Below are positions 1 to 8,224 of a DNA stretch of 64,000 nt, in pieces. Under the pieces are notes generated by a model. It made no database searches. It saw only the letters and a program-made list of their open reading frames with translations, and was not told the DNA's origin. The DNA lies in the NCBI RefSeq assembly GCF_010727325.1, contig NZ_AP022565.1:5332001-5396000 (forward strand). Reading direction: 5' to 3'. Positions within the stretch are counted from its first letter, which is position 1; each line of letters begins with the position of its first letter. The DNA is from Mycolicibacterium alvei (lineage in GTDB: Bacteria; Actinomycetota; Actinomycetes; Mycobacteriales; Mycobacteriaceae). A program made the translations under genes and the position numbers.

Positions 1-360
1 CACCGCCCACACCATGATGTGGTGCAGTTCGCGCAGTACGGCCAGTGCGATGTTCGGGGCGATCGGTTTCTGTTCGTGTGCGGCCGCATTGCCGGCTTTA
101 CGAATCAGGTTGAGCTTCTGCACGATTGCCGGTGGCACCTTGGAGCGGAACGGCGGCTCGTTGATCCGGGCCGACAGGTCGTTCTTGTAGGGCAGCGGCA
201 GATCGAGGATGTCGTAGATCAGGCCGACGAGTTGTTCGATGGCCCGCCGACTGTAGATGCACGCCGAGCGTGGATCGGTGCTGAGATAACTTTCGGCGCG
301 GGCACAGTCTTCGTGGATCTCGGGCCAGTCTGCGGCGCCGACGAAAGCGAAGTTGGTCAC
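1..360 (-). CDS. hsdR: Type I restriction endonuclease subunit R, N-terminal part (cut by window edge)
   Basis: The minus-strand frame is open from a GTG at 358-360 to base 1, giving 120 residues with no stop; the gene continues past the left edge. A purine-rich AGAGGGGG lies just upstream of the GTG. The protein begins TNFAFVGAADWPEIHEDCAR and then has DPRSACIYSRRAIEQL, a DLPLPYKNDLSARI stretch, and a pattern ending GNAAAHEQKP. This is the DUF4145-like N-terminal domain at the start of one class of HsdR proteins, which precedes the nuclease and helicase parts. HsdR supplies ATP-driven translocation and cleavage of unmodified DNA with HsdM and HsdS. Those two genes lie 10 kb away on the same strand, so this could be the R subunit of that system; other DEAD/DEAH helicases with the same N-domain are possible because the catalytic part is outside the window. 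Confidence 0.8.
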   Translation of the reverse strand, partial: MTNFAFVGAADWPEIHEDCARAESYLSTDPRSACIYSRRAIEQLVGLIYDILDLPLPYKNDLSARINEPPFRSKVPPAIVQKLNLIRKAGNAAAHEQKPIAPNIALAVLRELHHIMVWAV

Positions 361-380
361 GGCGCCCCCTCTGCGCTGGC

Positions 381-391
381 CCGATTATCGG
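381..391. promoter_or_regulatory. Short perfect palindrome upstream of hsdR
   Basis: CCGAT-T-ATCGG is an 11-bp perfect inverted repeat about 21 bp before the hsdR start, within the 295-bp divergent gap between hsdR and the nitroreductase gene. It could be an operator. No clear -10/-35 pair or other structure was recognised in the rest of this gap (361-655). Confidence 0.25.
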
Positions 392-655
392 CGTAATGCG
401 AATTGATCGCCTGATCGGCTGGTGAATGGAACTTATCAACTTCGGTCTGCCAACTTCTATCGACCGGTCGAGAACATGCCAACTCGGGCGCCAAAAAGCC
501 GTCGGACATCGCATCTCCTCATGCGCACAGGTGGAACCGAACCGGTTTGTGTACCAGATGCCTCCGACATCGCCCTGGGGTTCCGTGCCTGCAAGGTTTC
601 GACCGTTCGGCTGAGAACGCCCCTTGGCGGGACCGGGCGTGTTGGAATTGTGGTC

Positions 656-1309
656 ATGACGCAGCACGAGCCCTTGGCCATGCCGCTCGAAGAGGCGATG
701 CGTACTCAACGGGCGATCCGTCGGCTCAAGGGTGAGCCCGTTGATGATGCACTCGTGCTTCACATTCTGGAACTCGCGATGAAGGCGCCGACGGGTTCGA
801 ACGCACAGAATTGGGAGTTCATCGTCGTCAAGGACCGCGAGGTCGTCGCGAAACTCGGCGGCTTGAATCGCCGAGCCTTGAAGTTCGGCGGTCCGATCTA
901 CAAGCGCGTCGTTGTCCGCCGCATGGATGACCAGATGCTGCGGATCGAGAAGGCGGTGCAATGGCAGGCGGATCATTTCGACGAGATCCCCGTCGTAGTC
1001 GTCGCCTGCCTCAAGGGTGTCATTCCGCTCTGGCCGTCGGTGGCGGTGAGCAGTGCCTACGGTTCCATTTTCCCCGCGGTGCAGAACCTCTTGCTGGCGG
1101 CACGTGCGGCTGGGTTGGGCGCAGCACTGATCACCATGCCGTTGTGGAGCAAGTTGTTGGCGCGGCGCGCCCTGGGCTTGCCGTGGAACGTCACTCCGTG
1201 TGCGGTCATCCCGCTGGGCTGGCCGAAGGGCAAGTACGGGCCGACGACACGTCGGCCGGTCGGAGAATTCGTCTCACTCGACCGCTACGGCAATCGAGCG
1301 TTTCTGTAG
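656..1309 (+). CDS. Nitroreductase-family FMN oxidoreductase
   Basis: 217 aa from the ATG at 656. The frame is open further upstream, but residues before MTQHEPL do not look like protein, so the internal ATG is preferred; ATG 680 is an alternative. The N-terminal QRAIRRLKGEPV and the following MKAPTGSNAQNWEF pattern are the FMN-binding signature of the nitroreductase superfamily, and GLGAALITMP near the C-terminus fits the same fold. Such enzymes reduce nitro groups, quinones or enones with NAD(P)H. The substrate is unknown. It is divergent from hsdR and upstream of a small lipoprotein gene. Confidence 0.75.
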   Translation: MTQHEPLAMPLEEAMRTQRAIRRLKGEPVDDALVLHILELAMKAPTGSNAQNWEFIVVKDREVVAKLGGLNRRALKFGGPIYKRVVVRRMDDQMLRIEKAVQWQADHFDEIPVVVVACLKGVIPLWPSVAVSSAYGSIFPAVQNLLLAARAAGLGAALITMPLWSKLLARRALGLPWNVTPCAVIPLGWPKGKYGPTTRRPVGEFVSLDRYGNRAFL

Positions 1310-1417
1310 GCAACGCGACTGGCTGGGTGGCCCGCGCCGGCCAGACCGTATCGTTCCACCTCTCCGGAACATTCATGTCGTACGGCGTCTCGTCAGCGCG
1401 GAAAGGAATCAACACAC

Positions 1418-1837
1418 GTGAGCAAGCGGATACTCACAGTGATTCTGGCAGTGATAGCGATCGCCGTGGGCTGTGGCAAGAGCGATGACGCGGCCGCTGC
1501 GATCGTCACGCCCAACCAAGCCCAGACATCACCGTCGGGCACGTATACCGCCTACATCCGGGAGGGGCCTGAGGACAACGGGGTGAAAGCCTGGGTCGTG
1601 CTGGTTCGGGACCAGGCCGGCAACGAGGTCTTTCGTGACCGTTCCGCATACAACCCCCGTGACGGTGTGATGATCAGCTGGTTGTCCACCGAACCCGAAC
1701 AGCTCTGGGTGTATTCGGGCGATGTGGGGGTCCACAAGATCGCTCCGGGTGCCAAGGGCGGATGGACCAGGGCCGGCGTCGAAACCGAGAACGTACCCGC
1801 GGAGATATCGGGCCGCTGGGAGTCTTCGCGTTCCTGA
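1418..1837 (+). CDS. Small putative lipoprotein of unknown function
   Basis: 139 aa from GTG 1418, with GGAAAGGA at about 1400-1407 as ribosome site. A basic N-terminus (MSKR), a hydrophobic run ILTVILAVIAIAV and a lipobox ending at Cys19 (AVGC-G) indicate export and lipid attachment. The mature part contains a YTAYIREGPEDNGVKAW segment and a WLSTEPEQLWVYSGDVG segment, which resemble small secreted proteins that report a numerical or structural stimulus, but no family is recognised. It lies 108 bp after the nitroreductase gene and 55 bp before the STAS-like gene on the same strand. Confidence 0.6.
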   Translation: MSKRILTVILAVIAIAVGCGKSDDAAAAIVTPNQAQTSPSGTYTAYIREGPEDNGVKAWVVLVRDQAGNEVFRDRSAYNPRDGVMISWLSTEPEQLWVYSGDVGVHKIAPGAKGGWTRAGVETENVPAEISGRWESSRS

Positions 1838-1892
1838 GCCACACGGCCATCGATGAGGGGCAGACTCGAGGTGTGCGAACGGAGGAGAACCG

Positions 1893-2261
1893 ATGATCGA
1901 TGTCCTTCCCGATATGCCCGAGGGTGTGTTCGGTATCCGTGTGTCCGGCCGGGTGCGTGGTGATGACCTGAGCGACTTCCGGCCGAAGATGGATGAAATG
2001 TTGGCGTCCGGTGAGATCAGGATCGTCGAGGTCATCTCACCCGACTACGAGGGTTTCGGGCCCGGCGGGCTGGTGGCGGATATGAAGGTCGGCTTCGGCA
2101 TGTTGCTGCGCCATCATTCCGCATTCAAACGGATCGCCGTGGTGTCCGACAAGGATTGGGTAGCCCACGCCATGCATGCGTTCGCGTGGATGATTCCGGG
2201 GGAGCTCAAGGTATTCGGACTTGAGGAGCTCGACGCGGCCAAGGAGTGGGCCGCGGGCTGA
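1893..2261 (+). CDS. STAS/SEC14-like (SpoIIAA-like, DUF3478) protein
   Basis: 122 aa with a strong ribosome site (GGAGGAGAA, 1881-1889). The sequence follows the SpoIIAA-like pattern: an initial beta strand FGIRVSGRVRGDD, a helix around FRPKMDEML, a central strand RIVEVISPDYEGF, and the characteristic RIAVVSDKDWVAHAMHAFAWMIPGELKVF segment in the second half. Members of this family are small cytosolic proteins proposed to bind lipids or take part in regulatory interactions; no enzymatic activity is established. It converges on the TPR gene, with only 16 bp between the stops. Confidence 0.75.
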   Translation: MIDVLPDMPEGVFGIRVSGRVRGDDLSDFRPKMDEMLASGEIRIVEVISPDYEGFGPGGLVADMKVGFGMLLRHHSAFKRIAVVSDKDWVAHAMHAFAWMIPGELKVFGLEELDAAKEWAAG

Positions 2262-2277
2262 GATCGACGGATCGCCG

Positions 2278-3168
2278 TCATTCGTCCCCGGCGCCGTCGG
2301 GGGCGTCGAACCGGATGTCCCACAGGTGGACGTGGCCGGGGATCCCCTGGTCCATGAACATTTCCCAGTCCTCGTACCTGTCCGCATCGGCCTGCCACTG
2401 GTCCGCCTCGGTATCGCGACCGGCGCTGCGCAGGACGTCGGCGACCAACCGCTGCAGTGACTGGCTCTTGTCGTGGAAACAGATGTCGTCGAGCATCTTG
2501 ATTGTTGGACGCGCGATCGCTTCGATCGCGTGATCCATCCGGTGCGGTGCCACTTCGGCGAAGTCCAGTTCAGCGATCGCACAGTGGTAGGCGGCGTCGG
2601 CCGCCCGCATCGGGTGATACATCTCCTTGCGGTCGATCAGGTTCGCCGCCATTTCCTGGGCGAGGGCCACCGATTCCTCTGAGGGGGAGAGGAAGTGGAT
2701 CAGCGAGGTGAACGCCGCCAGCATCAACTCCGGGTCGCACGCGTCGACTTCCCGTGCGAGCACCACAGCCTGTCGGTAGGCAGACTCGGCATTCTCGAGG
2801 TCACCGAGGTCCTCAAGCGTCTCACCGAGCCGGAAGCTCATGTGCGAGGCGTGAGCGAGATCGCCTTCCTCCGTGGCTTTGTCCGCCATGGCACGCAGCT
2901 CCGCTGCCTGCTCCTCGTGCGACTTCGGCGGCGGCTGAAGGCGGCTCCAGGCGTCGTGGGCCTTATCGCGGACGCGGCTCAGATCGTCGGTGATCATGGA
3001 GAATACTTCGAAATCTGCATCCGCTTCCACGACGAGATCGAGTGCCACGCCAAGGATCTGGCGTGCCTCCTCGTAGTGCTGTAGGGCCTGTTCCAACTGC
3101 TCGGCGGAGAGCGCCTCATCGCCGAGTTGTTCGAGCTCTTCAGCCGACATTGTCGGTTGCTCGTTCAT
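2278..3168 (-). CDS. Tetratricopeptide-repeat protein coupled to the HSP90-like gene
   Basis: 296 aa from the ATG at 3166-3168. The start overlaps the HSP90 stop as ATGA, so the two are translationally coupled; the longer frame upstream is only the HSP90 gene read out of frame. Acidic helical repeats are visible: LGDEALSAEQLEQALQHYEEA, then EGDLAHASHMSFRLGETLEDLG and LENAESAYRQAVVLAREV, with A/G/Y spacing typical of TPRs. The C-terminal third is predicted helical and ends in an acidic tail. TPR proteins are classical HSP90 partners in eukaryotes; coupling here suggests a co-chaperone or client adaptor. No enzymatic motif is seen. Confidence 0.7.
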   Translation of the reverse strand: MNEQPTMSAEELEQLGDEALSAEQLEQALQHYEEARQILGVALDLVVEADADFEVFSMITDDLSRVRDKAHDAWSRLQPPPKSHEEQAAELRAMADKATEEGDLAHASHMSFRLGETLEDLGDLENAESAYRQAVVLAREVDACDPELMLAAFTSLIHFLSPSEESVALAQEMAANLIDRKEMYHPMRAADAAYHCAIAELDFAEVAPHRMDHAIEAIARPTIKMLDDICFHDKSQSLQRLVADVLRSAGRDTEADQWQADADRYEDWEMFMDQGIPGHVHLWDIRFDAPDGAGDE

Positions 3169-4946
3169 CGGGTGACCTCCGTACCGTCGACGCCGGCGGC
3201 CAGCAGGATGATGTCGTCGAGCGCCTCCGACAGCAGGACCCGGTCCTCGGGGCCGTCGCACTGGGCGGCCATCCGGGCCTGGACGAACAGCAGTTGCACG
3301 AGCCGGCTGAACACGAGGTCGTCGGTCGTTCGGGTCAGTGCCCGCACGGCCCGGTTGTCCCAGTTGACCACCAGGTGCGCGAGGTCGCCATAGCCGGGTG
3401 ACGTCATGTCGATCTGCCCGCGGCCGATGAAGACGGCAGGCAGATCGGTCGATGGGAACTGGCGGGCCACCACGCGGCAACCGGATGCCGAGAGCGCCTG
3501 TGTGCCGCGCTGTTCCAGCGCCAGTACCTCCCCGGCGGAGTCGGCCGATGGTCCTGCCAGCCCGGCGATTTCGGAGGCCGGGTAGGCGCGGGTGACGGTC
3601 ACCCCGGACATCACTTGCGGCAGCATCAGCAGCACCTCTTGGTCCAGGGCGTGGCCGGCGTTGACCACGATCCGTCCGCCCGGGTTGAAGCTCGCGATGG
3701 TGCGGAACTCGTTGACGGAGGCGGCATAGAGGAGGTTCGGGTTCCGCCCGACCACGTCGACCAACCGCATGCGCCCCTCAGTCGTTTGCATGGTGAGCAT
3801 CGGGAGTACGACCTCGGCCAGCTCCAGATTCTCGGCGTCGGCGCTGTGGGTCGCTGCGGATCTGAGTTCGAGTTCGTTGTCGGCGACGAACTCGGCGAAC
3901 CGCTCCGGGTCGGCGTCGGCAAGGGAACGCAGCCATTTCAGCGCGGCCTGCCCGAGTGTGCGCCGGGTCTCGGTCAGAGCCGCGTTGTTCATGACGGCCT
4001 CGCGGCTGGCGGTCGGCTCAAGCTTGGTCGAGTTGACGACGGCCCAGGCGAAGAACGCCCACGGCGGCAGCAGCGCTCCCTCGGCATCGTTGACGAGCAT
4101 GTCATTGACGTAGACGCGGTTGCGTGCAGCGGTTTTGGACCTCGCCGGGGTGGCGCCGATATATACGACGCCACGTAACCCAAGGTCCGTATCGGCGACC
4201 TCGATGGCGTCGAACTGTCTGCCGACGCCCAAGCCGCCGTAGACCGGTGAAACACCTTGCAGCACAGCGGAACGGTGGGCACCGAAATCGCGCTCCCACG
4301 GATACTCGCGCGAAACGTCCTTCGGTCCTTGGCTTGTCAGCACACGGACCTCGACCGAGAGGAATTCGGCGTACTTCTGCACCAGGGGACGCACCTGCTC
4401 GGCCCGTGCCCACCCGATCATGTCCGGGCGGGGTCGCAGCCGCACCGTCGTTCCGGCGGGGATGTCCTCGGTGCCTGTGCGGATCGTGTAGGTGCCGTCG
4501 CTTCGGCCGACCCACTCGATCGGCTCGGCACCGGTCGCACTGCGGGAGACGACGGTGATCTCATCGGCGACGAGAAAGCAGCTCAGCAAGCCGATGCCGA
4601 ACTGGCCGATGTAGGTCCGACGACCCCGCTGGAGCTCGTCAGCTTTGGAACTGGCGCCCACGGTCGCCAGGAACTGCTCGACCTGCTCCGGGCTGACGCC
4701 GATGCCGGCGTCGGTGAGCATGAACTCGTCGGCCGGCGAGTCCGGCGAGGCAACCCCATAGGGCGAGATCGAGATGGTGCGCGGGGCGGGAGCGCCGCCC
4801 AGGGCGTCGCGGGCGACGATGGCGTCCATCGCGTTCTGGATCAGCTCCCGCACGTACACACCGGGGCTGGAATACAGGTTCGTACTGAGTAGTGCGATCA
4901 CCCCGCCGAGATTCACTCGGAAGTTCTGCTGCTGAAGCTCGTGCAT
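3165..4946 (-). CDS. HSP90-family (HtpG-like) chaperone ATPase
   Basis: 593 aa with a GGAAGG ribosome site. The GHKL ATPase motifs are intact: E34-N38 in YVRELIQNAMDA, D79-x-G81-x-G83 in LTDAGIG, the lid/G2 motif GQFGIG at 114-119 followed by LLSCFLVADEI, and AGTTVRLRPR near 165. A middle-domain segment VYVNDMLVND (about 280) matches the HSP90 middle domain. It is somewhat shorter and more divergent than canonical HtpG (about 620-650 aa) and lacks an obvious C-terminal dimerisation signature. It sits in a defence-like island with a coupled TPR gene, so it is more likely a specialised HSP90 than the housekeeping one. Cytosolic; ATP-dependent client remodelling is inferred. Confidence 0.85.
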   Translation of the reverse strand: MHELQQQNFRVNLGGVIALLSTNLYSSPGVYVRELIQNAMDAIVARDALGGAPAPRTISISPYGVASPDSPADEFMLTDAGIGVSPEQVEQFLATVGASSKADELQRGRRTYIGQFGIGLLSCFLVADEITVVSRSATGAEPIEWVGRSDGTYTIRTGTEDIPAGTTVRLRPRPDMIGWARAEQVRPLVQKYAEFLSVEVRVLTSQGPKDVSREYPWERDFGAHRSAVLQGVSPVYGGLGVGRQFDAIEVADTDLGLRGVVYIGATPARSKTAARNRVYVNDMLVNDAEGALLPPWAFFAWAVVNSTKLEPTASREAVMNNAALTETRRTLGQAALKWLRSLADADPERFAEFVADNELELRSAATHSADAENLELAEVVLPMLTMQTTEGRMRLVDVVGRNPNLLYAASVNEFRTIASFNPGGRIVVNAGHALDQEVLLMLPQVMSGVTVTRAYPASEIAGLAGPSADSAGEVLALEQRGTQALSASGCRVVARQFPSTDLPAVFIGRGQIDMTSPGYGDLAHLVVNWDNRAVRALTRTTDDLVFSRLVQLLFVQARMAAQCDGPEDRVLLSEALDDIILLAAGVDGTEVTR

Positions 4947-5116
4947 TTCCGGCCTTCCTATGTCGGTTCACTCGAGAGCCGCACAGCGTCGCATGGGGTA
5001 CCGACAAGTCTGAAGTGCAGCCGTTCTGCAGCCTTGAAATTCACCACTGAGCGCTCAAGTCGCGCTAGGTTGACTCCGCAGCGGACCGAGCGGCGTGCGG
5101 AGGAGGTTTTGGGAGG

Positions 5117-6133
5117 GTGGAACGACTGCCTTTTGCGCAACTGGCGACCCAGCGGTCACGGATGATGGAGAGGCTGCGCCAGCTGCCAATCGCTGATGAT
5201 GGTGTCCACAAACGCGCTGTCGCTGAACTCGGGCGACGAGTCGAGAATTGGTGGGGCGGTGCGCTGCCGCCGATGACGCGATTCGCAGACGCCCCGCCCC
5301 GGGGCCGACCGGCTATGCTTGCCGCCGATCCCGTCGAGCTTTGGATTCTGCGTGCGATCTCGCCCAAGGCTCGGCCGGCAGTGTTTGGTGTCGAAGCTAA
5401 CGGCGCCGTTTCCACCGTTGACCTCACGGGCCGATATCAGATCTTCGTCAGCGGGCTGTCGCGGTTACTGGACGAGGCTGCGGATGTCTGTCGCCACATC
5501 AACGGCGGGGGCGGATTTCTGCTCGTGGAGCGCGGCGGACGCTTCTTCACTGACCTGGAGGCTGACACAGATCAGGCGCTGGCCGTGGTGGATACCGACA
5601 AGCAACGGTTCAGCCACACCAAACCGCCGAGATCCAAGAGCTTTTGGCAACAGGTGGTGGGGTTTCTGCCGTGGGTGCACGACGAACCCGAAAAGGTTTC
5701 CCGCCCTGCCAAATCAGAGGGCAATGCTGCGTCTGAGCAGCCCGCCGATCCTTGGTCACCGATGGAAACGGCCGATGACATCAACGCCAGACCGGTCTAT
5801 CGGCTGGTCGTCAACATCGATACGGGTTCGTGGCCCACCTCCGGTGTTCTGGGTGAATTGGGCTACAAGGTTGGAAAGAACGGTCTCGGCCCGTCTGTGA
5901 GGCGACACATCCTCCGCAACGCGTTGATAGTCGAGTTGGTGGCCACAATGCCCGAGGCTGAGTCGTACGTGGGGGAATGGGGCGCTCCAAATAGCAGGCA
6001 ACGCGCGGCGAAGATCGAACGGTGTCTGGCCGGCTTCTCCGAACTCAACCGGCGCAAGAACGCCGACTATTCAGAGGCGATCGCCGACTGGGAAAGTGAC
6101 CTGGCGTGGTTCACGCGGGAGTGCAGTCCCTGA
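5117..6133 (+). CDS. Orphan 338-aa protein, divergent from the HSP90-like gene
   Basis: Starts at GTG 5117 behind AGGAGG (5101-5106). No family is recognised with confidence. The N-terminal 170 residues are mixed alpha/beta with no nuclease or P-loop motif. Residues about 170-225 form a charged, proline-containing linker. The last 110 residues form a compact unit with LGELGYKVGKNG, VRRHILRNALIVELV, GEWGAPNSRQRAAKI and a terminal AIADWESDLAWF pattern. From memory this ending resembles C-terminal modules of other uncharacterised bacterial proteins, but that needs a profile search. The divergent 170-bp gap with the HSP90 gene suggests shared control. Confidence 0.55.
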   Translation: MERLPFAQLATQRSRMMERLRQLPIADDGVHKRAVAELGRRVENWWGGALPPMTRFADAPPRGRPAMLAADPVELWILRAISPKARPAVFGVEANGAVSTVDLTGRYQIFVSGLSRLLDEAADVCRHINGGGGFLLVERGGRFFTDLEADTDQALAVVDTDKQRFSHTKPPRSKSFWQQVVGFLPWVHDEPEKVSRPAKSEGNAASEQPADPWSPMETADDINARPVYRLVVNIDTGSWPTSGVLGELGYKVGKNGLGPSVRRHILRNALIVELVATMPEAESYVGEWGAPNSRQRAAKIERCLAGFSELNRRKNADYSEAIADWESDLAWFTRECSP

Positions 6134-6262
6134 CGGTGCGGTGCCTCAGGCGGGCTGGGCCATCACCGACTGCAGCCGCCCTCTGATGGCCTGTGTTTTC
6201 TCTATCAAATCGACAATCAGAATGCGGTCCCGTGCAGACGGATCACGGAGAATTCATCAGGC

Positions 6263-6838
6263 TCACCGCCGACTACGGGGTAGAGCTCTGGAGCGAGCTG
6301 CCGAGGTGGAGTCCAACTCGCCAATTGTCGAGACGCCGGCAAATTCTGCGAGGCGGATCGCGACCAGCGCAGCAGCGTGAGCGTCGTCACCGGCTTCATG
6401 GTGCTTGCCCAGAACGACACCAAGATGCGCACAAACCTGGGGCAGGGTGTACTTGGGAAGCTGAATCAGCCGTTTCGCCCAGACCTTCGTGCAGTGATGG
6501 GGGATCGGTGGCCTTGACCGGCCGCAGGTAGCGAGTGCCTGATCCAGAACGCCGATATCGAATACCGCATTGTGTGCCACGATGGGCAGTCCTGTGTTGA
6601 GGCATTCGAGGAGCTCGGGTACCCGCTCGGCGAATGTTGGTTGGTTGGCCACCGTTTCGGCCGTAATACCGTGAACCCGGACGTTATACGGTCCAAATTC
6701 GTGCAGCCCCGCTGGCGGTCGGCACAACCACGAGCCCCGGTCCGCTACGACGCCGTTGCGTACGGTCGCCCAGCCCATGGCGCACACCGATGCGTAGTTG
6801 GGATTGGCAGTTTCGAAATCTATTGCGACGAAATCCAT
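6263..6838 (-). CDS. DEDDh 3'-5' exonuclease (DnaQ/RNase T-like)
   Basis: 191 aa from ATG 6838, chosen because AGGAGA lies 10 bases upstream and the protein starts directly with MDFVAIDFET. All DEDDh residues are present: D7 and E9 (IDFET), D94 (AHNAVFD), H147 and D152 (HHEAGDDA). VHGITAETVANQPTF is the usual strand after ExoI. The family degrades single-stranded DNA or RNA 3' to 5' with two metal ions. No accessory domain is present, unlike the second exonuclease at 8855-10078. An IS3 element begins 60 bp upstream and now separates this gene from the 181-aa gene on the same strand. Confidence 0.88.
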   Translation of the reverse strand: MDFVAIDFETANPNYASVCAMGWATVRNGVVADRGSWLCRPPAGLHEFGPYNVRVHGITAETVANQPTFAERVPELLECLNTGLPIVAHNAVFDIGVLDQALATCGRSRPPIPHHCTKVWAKRLIQLPKYTLPQVCAHLGVVLGKHHEAGDDAHAAALVAIRLAEFAGVSTIGELDSTSAARSRALPRSRR

Positions 6839-6897
6839 TGGAAGTCGTTTCTCCTGACTACCTGTCGTGCCACGAAAAGGGCGGGGGAAGGGCAACG

Positions 6898-6936
6898 TGA
6901 GGGGGACCCATTCGGTGGTCCAGTCGCTATGCGGCT
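6898..6936 (+). repeat. IS3 terminal inverted repeat, transposase-distal end
   Basis: Reads inward TGAGGGGGACCCATTCGG followed by TGGTCCAGTCGCTATGCGGC. It matches the other end with a few mismatches and one or two short gaps. The orfB stop at 6927 lies inside this repeat. Confidence 0.8.
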
Positions 6937-7790
6937 TGGGGTTGGTGGGTCGTGGTCCACTGTAGGGCGAACTCGGCTGGGCTGAGTCCGCGGTGGGCCG
7001 AATGCGGTCGGTTGGCGTTGTAGTCGATCCTCCAGTCTTCGATGATCACCCGGGCTTCGAGCAGTGAGTCGAAGCGCCAGGAGTTGAGCAGCTCGTCGCG
7101 CAGTCGGCCGTTGAACGACTCGATCCATGCGTTCTGCCAGGGTGATCCGGGGTCGATGAAAAGTGAGCCGGTGCCGTTGAACCGGCACCAGTCGTTGACC
7201 GCGTGGGCGACGAACTCGGGCCCGTTGTCAAAGCGCACGTAGTGCGGCGCGCCATGTTGGTCGACCAGTTGGTCGAGGATGTCGACGACCCGGTCGGCGT
7301 TGATGGCGCGATCGACGTGGATCGCCAGGGCTTCGCGGGTGAACTCGTCGATGATGTTGAGCATTTTGATGGTGCGCCCGTCGGCGGTGGTGTCGAACTG
7401 AAAGTCCATCGCCCAGATCACGTTCGGCTGGATCGGGCACATCGCGCCGACCGCGGTCCCGATGCCGGTCAGACGTTTCTTCTTGCGGCGCTGCGGGACT
7501 CGCAGGCCCTCGTCGCGCCACAGTCGGCGGACGCGCTTGTTGTTGACGACCCAGCCCGCTTTTCGTGCGGCAATCGCCGCTCGTCGCCAGCCCCAGCGGG
7601 GCCGGTCGGTGGAGAATTTCCGCAGCCAGGCCCGCAGCTCGGCTTCCTCGTCGGTGATCGGTGGCGGCGTCAGTCGCATCGTGGAGCGGTGAATGCCGAC
7701 CACCGTGCAGGCTCGACGCTCAGAGACCCCGAACCGCTCACGCAACGCCGTGACGGCGCTGCGCTTGCGATCCGGGGTCAGAAGTTTCCC
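6927..7790 (-). CDS. IS3 transposase OrfB (DDE integrase domain), read by -1 frameshift from OrfA
   Basis: About 285 codons in the -1 frame relative to OrfA. Domains in order are an HTH_21-like region (RPRWGWRRAAIAARKAG) and the rve integrase core with the DDE triad: Asp in IWAMDFQFD, Asp in HYVRFDNGPEF, and Glu in NAWIESFNGRLRDEL. It ends RPHSAHRGLSPAEFALQW, the usual IS3 C-terminal signature. The coordinates start at the predicted frameshift; the fused OrfAB would span 6927-8065. Confidence 0.9.
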   Translation of the reverse strand, partial: GKLLTPDRKRSAVTALRERFGVSERRACTVVGIHRSTMRLTPPPITDEEAELRAWLRKFSTDRPRWGWRRAAIAARKAGWVVNNKRVRRLWRDEGLRVPQRRKKKRLTGIGTAVGAMCPIQPNVIWAMDFQFDTTADGRTIKMLNIIDEFTREALAIHVDRAINADRVVDILDQLVDQHGAPHYVRFDNGPEFVAHAVNDWCRFNGTGSLFIDPGSPWQNAWIESFNGRLRDELLNSWRFDSLLEARVIIEDWRIDYNANRPHSAHRGLSPAEFALQWTTTHQPQAA

Positions 7791-8065
7791 GACGAGATCT
7801 CCTTGAGCATGTCGATGTCGAGGGCCTGATTGGCGACCAGCTTCTTGAGCCGGGCGTTCTCGGCCTCGAGTTCCTTGAGCCGTTTGGCCTCGTTGGCTTT
7901 CATGCCGCCGTACTGGGCGACCCAGCGATGCCAGGTCGACTCGGTGACCTCCAGGTGCCGGCACACCTCGGCCAGCTCCTGCCCGGTCCCGAGGAGCTTG
8001 TTGCCCTCGGCGAGCTTGCGGATGATCTGATCCGGCGTGTGCCGCCGGCGCTTGTTCGATGCCAT
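7778..8065 (-). CDS. IS3 transposase OrfA (helix-turn-helix subunit)
   Basis: 95 aa from ATG 8065 (MASNKRRRHTPDQIIRKLAE). The HTH_8/IS3 OrfA pattern is clear: EVCRHLEVTESTWHRWVAQY is the recognition region, and KRLKELEAENARLKKLVANQ is the leucine-zipper coiled coil. It ends two codons after a slippery heptamer, as expected if the full transposase is made by frameshifting. Confidence 0.9.
   Translation of the reverse strand: MASNKRRRHTPDQIIRKLAEGNKLLGTGQELAEVCRHLEVTESTWHRWVAQYGGMKANEAKRLKELEAENARLKKLVANQALDIDMLKEISSGNF
7784..7790 (-). other. Programmed -1 frameshift heptamer in the IS3 transposase
   Basis: On the minus strand G-GGA-AAC fits the X-XXY-YYZ rule in the OrfA frame (codons GGA AAC, then TTC TGA). 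Slipping back one base gives GGG AAA and continues into OrfB (KLLTPDRKRS). The OrfA stop is only six bases further on. Confidence 0.75.
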
Positions 8066-8105
8066 GTCGTCGTCGATTCTTCCTGCCCGAACACCGGGCA
8101 TCAGA

Positions 8106-8144
8106 GTCGCACAACAACTGGACCACTACGAAGGGCTCACCTCA
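8106..8144 (-). repeat. IS3 terminal inverted repeat, promoter-side end
   Basis: Read inward from 8144 on the minus strand it gives TGAGGTGAGCCCTTCGTAG followed by TGGTCCAGTTGTTGTGCGAC, the partner of the repeat at 6898. It lies upstream of orfA and should carry the transposase promoter. Confidence 0.8.
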
Positions 8145-8224
8145 AACGCACATCCGATTCACCTAGGGGCTGCGAGGACGTCGACTGCCGGTAGGTGACG
8201 AAATTCGTTACTGCTGATGGGGAT

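Larger units (their letters stand above)
6898..8144 (-). mobile_element. IS3-family insertion sequence, complete, 1247 bp
   Basis: The transposase pair lies between imperfect terminal inverted repeats that both start 5'-TGAGG and share a GTGGTCCAGT(C/T)G block. The element is flanked by a direct repeat AACG at 6894-6897 and 8145-8148, a 4-bp target duplication. Four-base duplications are typical of the IS407 subgroup of IS3. Intact ends, intact frames and an undegraded target duplication point to a fairly recent insertion. The target was a gap of about 135 bp between the 181-aa gene and the DEDDh exonuclease, so no coding sequence was broken. Confidence 0.9.

Noticed and set aside
98..976. 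Long minus-strand open frame (292 codons) over the hsdR/nitroreductase region
   Set aside because: It runs out of frame with the hsdR N-terminus and across the nitroreductase gene; its product is Arg/Pro-rich with no family pattern. GC-rich shadow.
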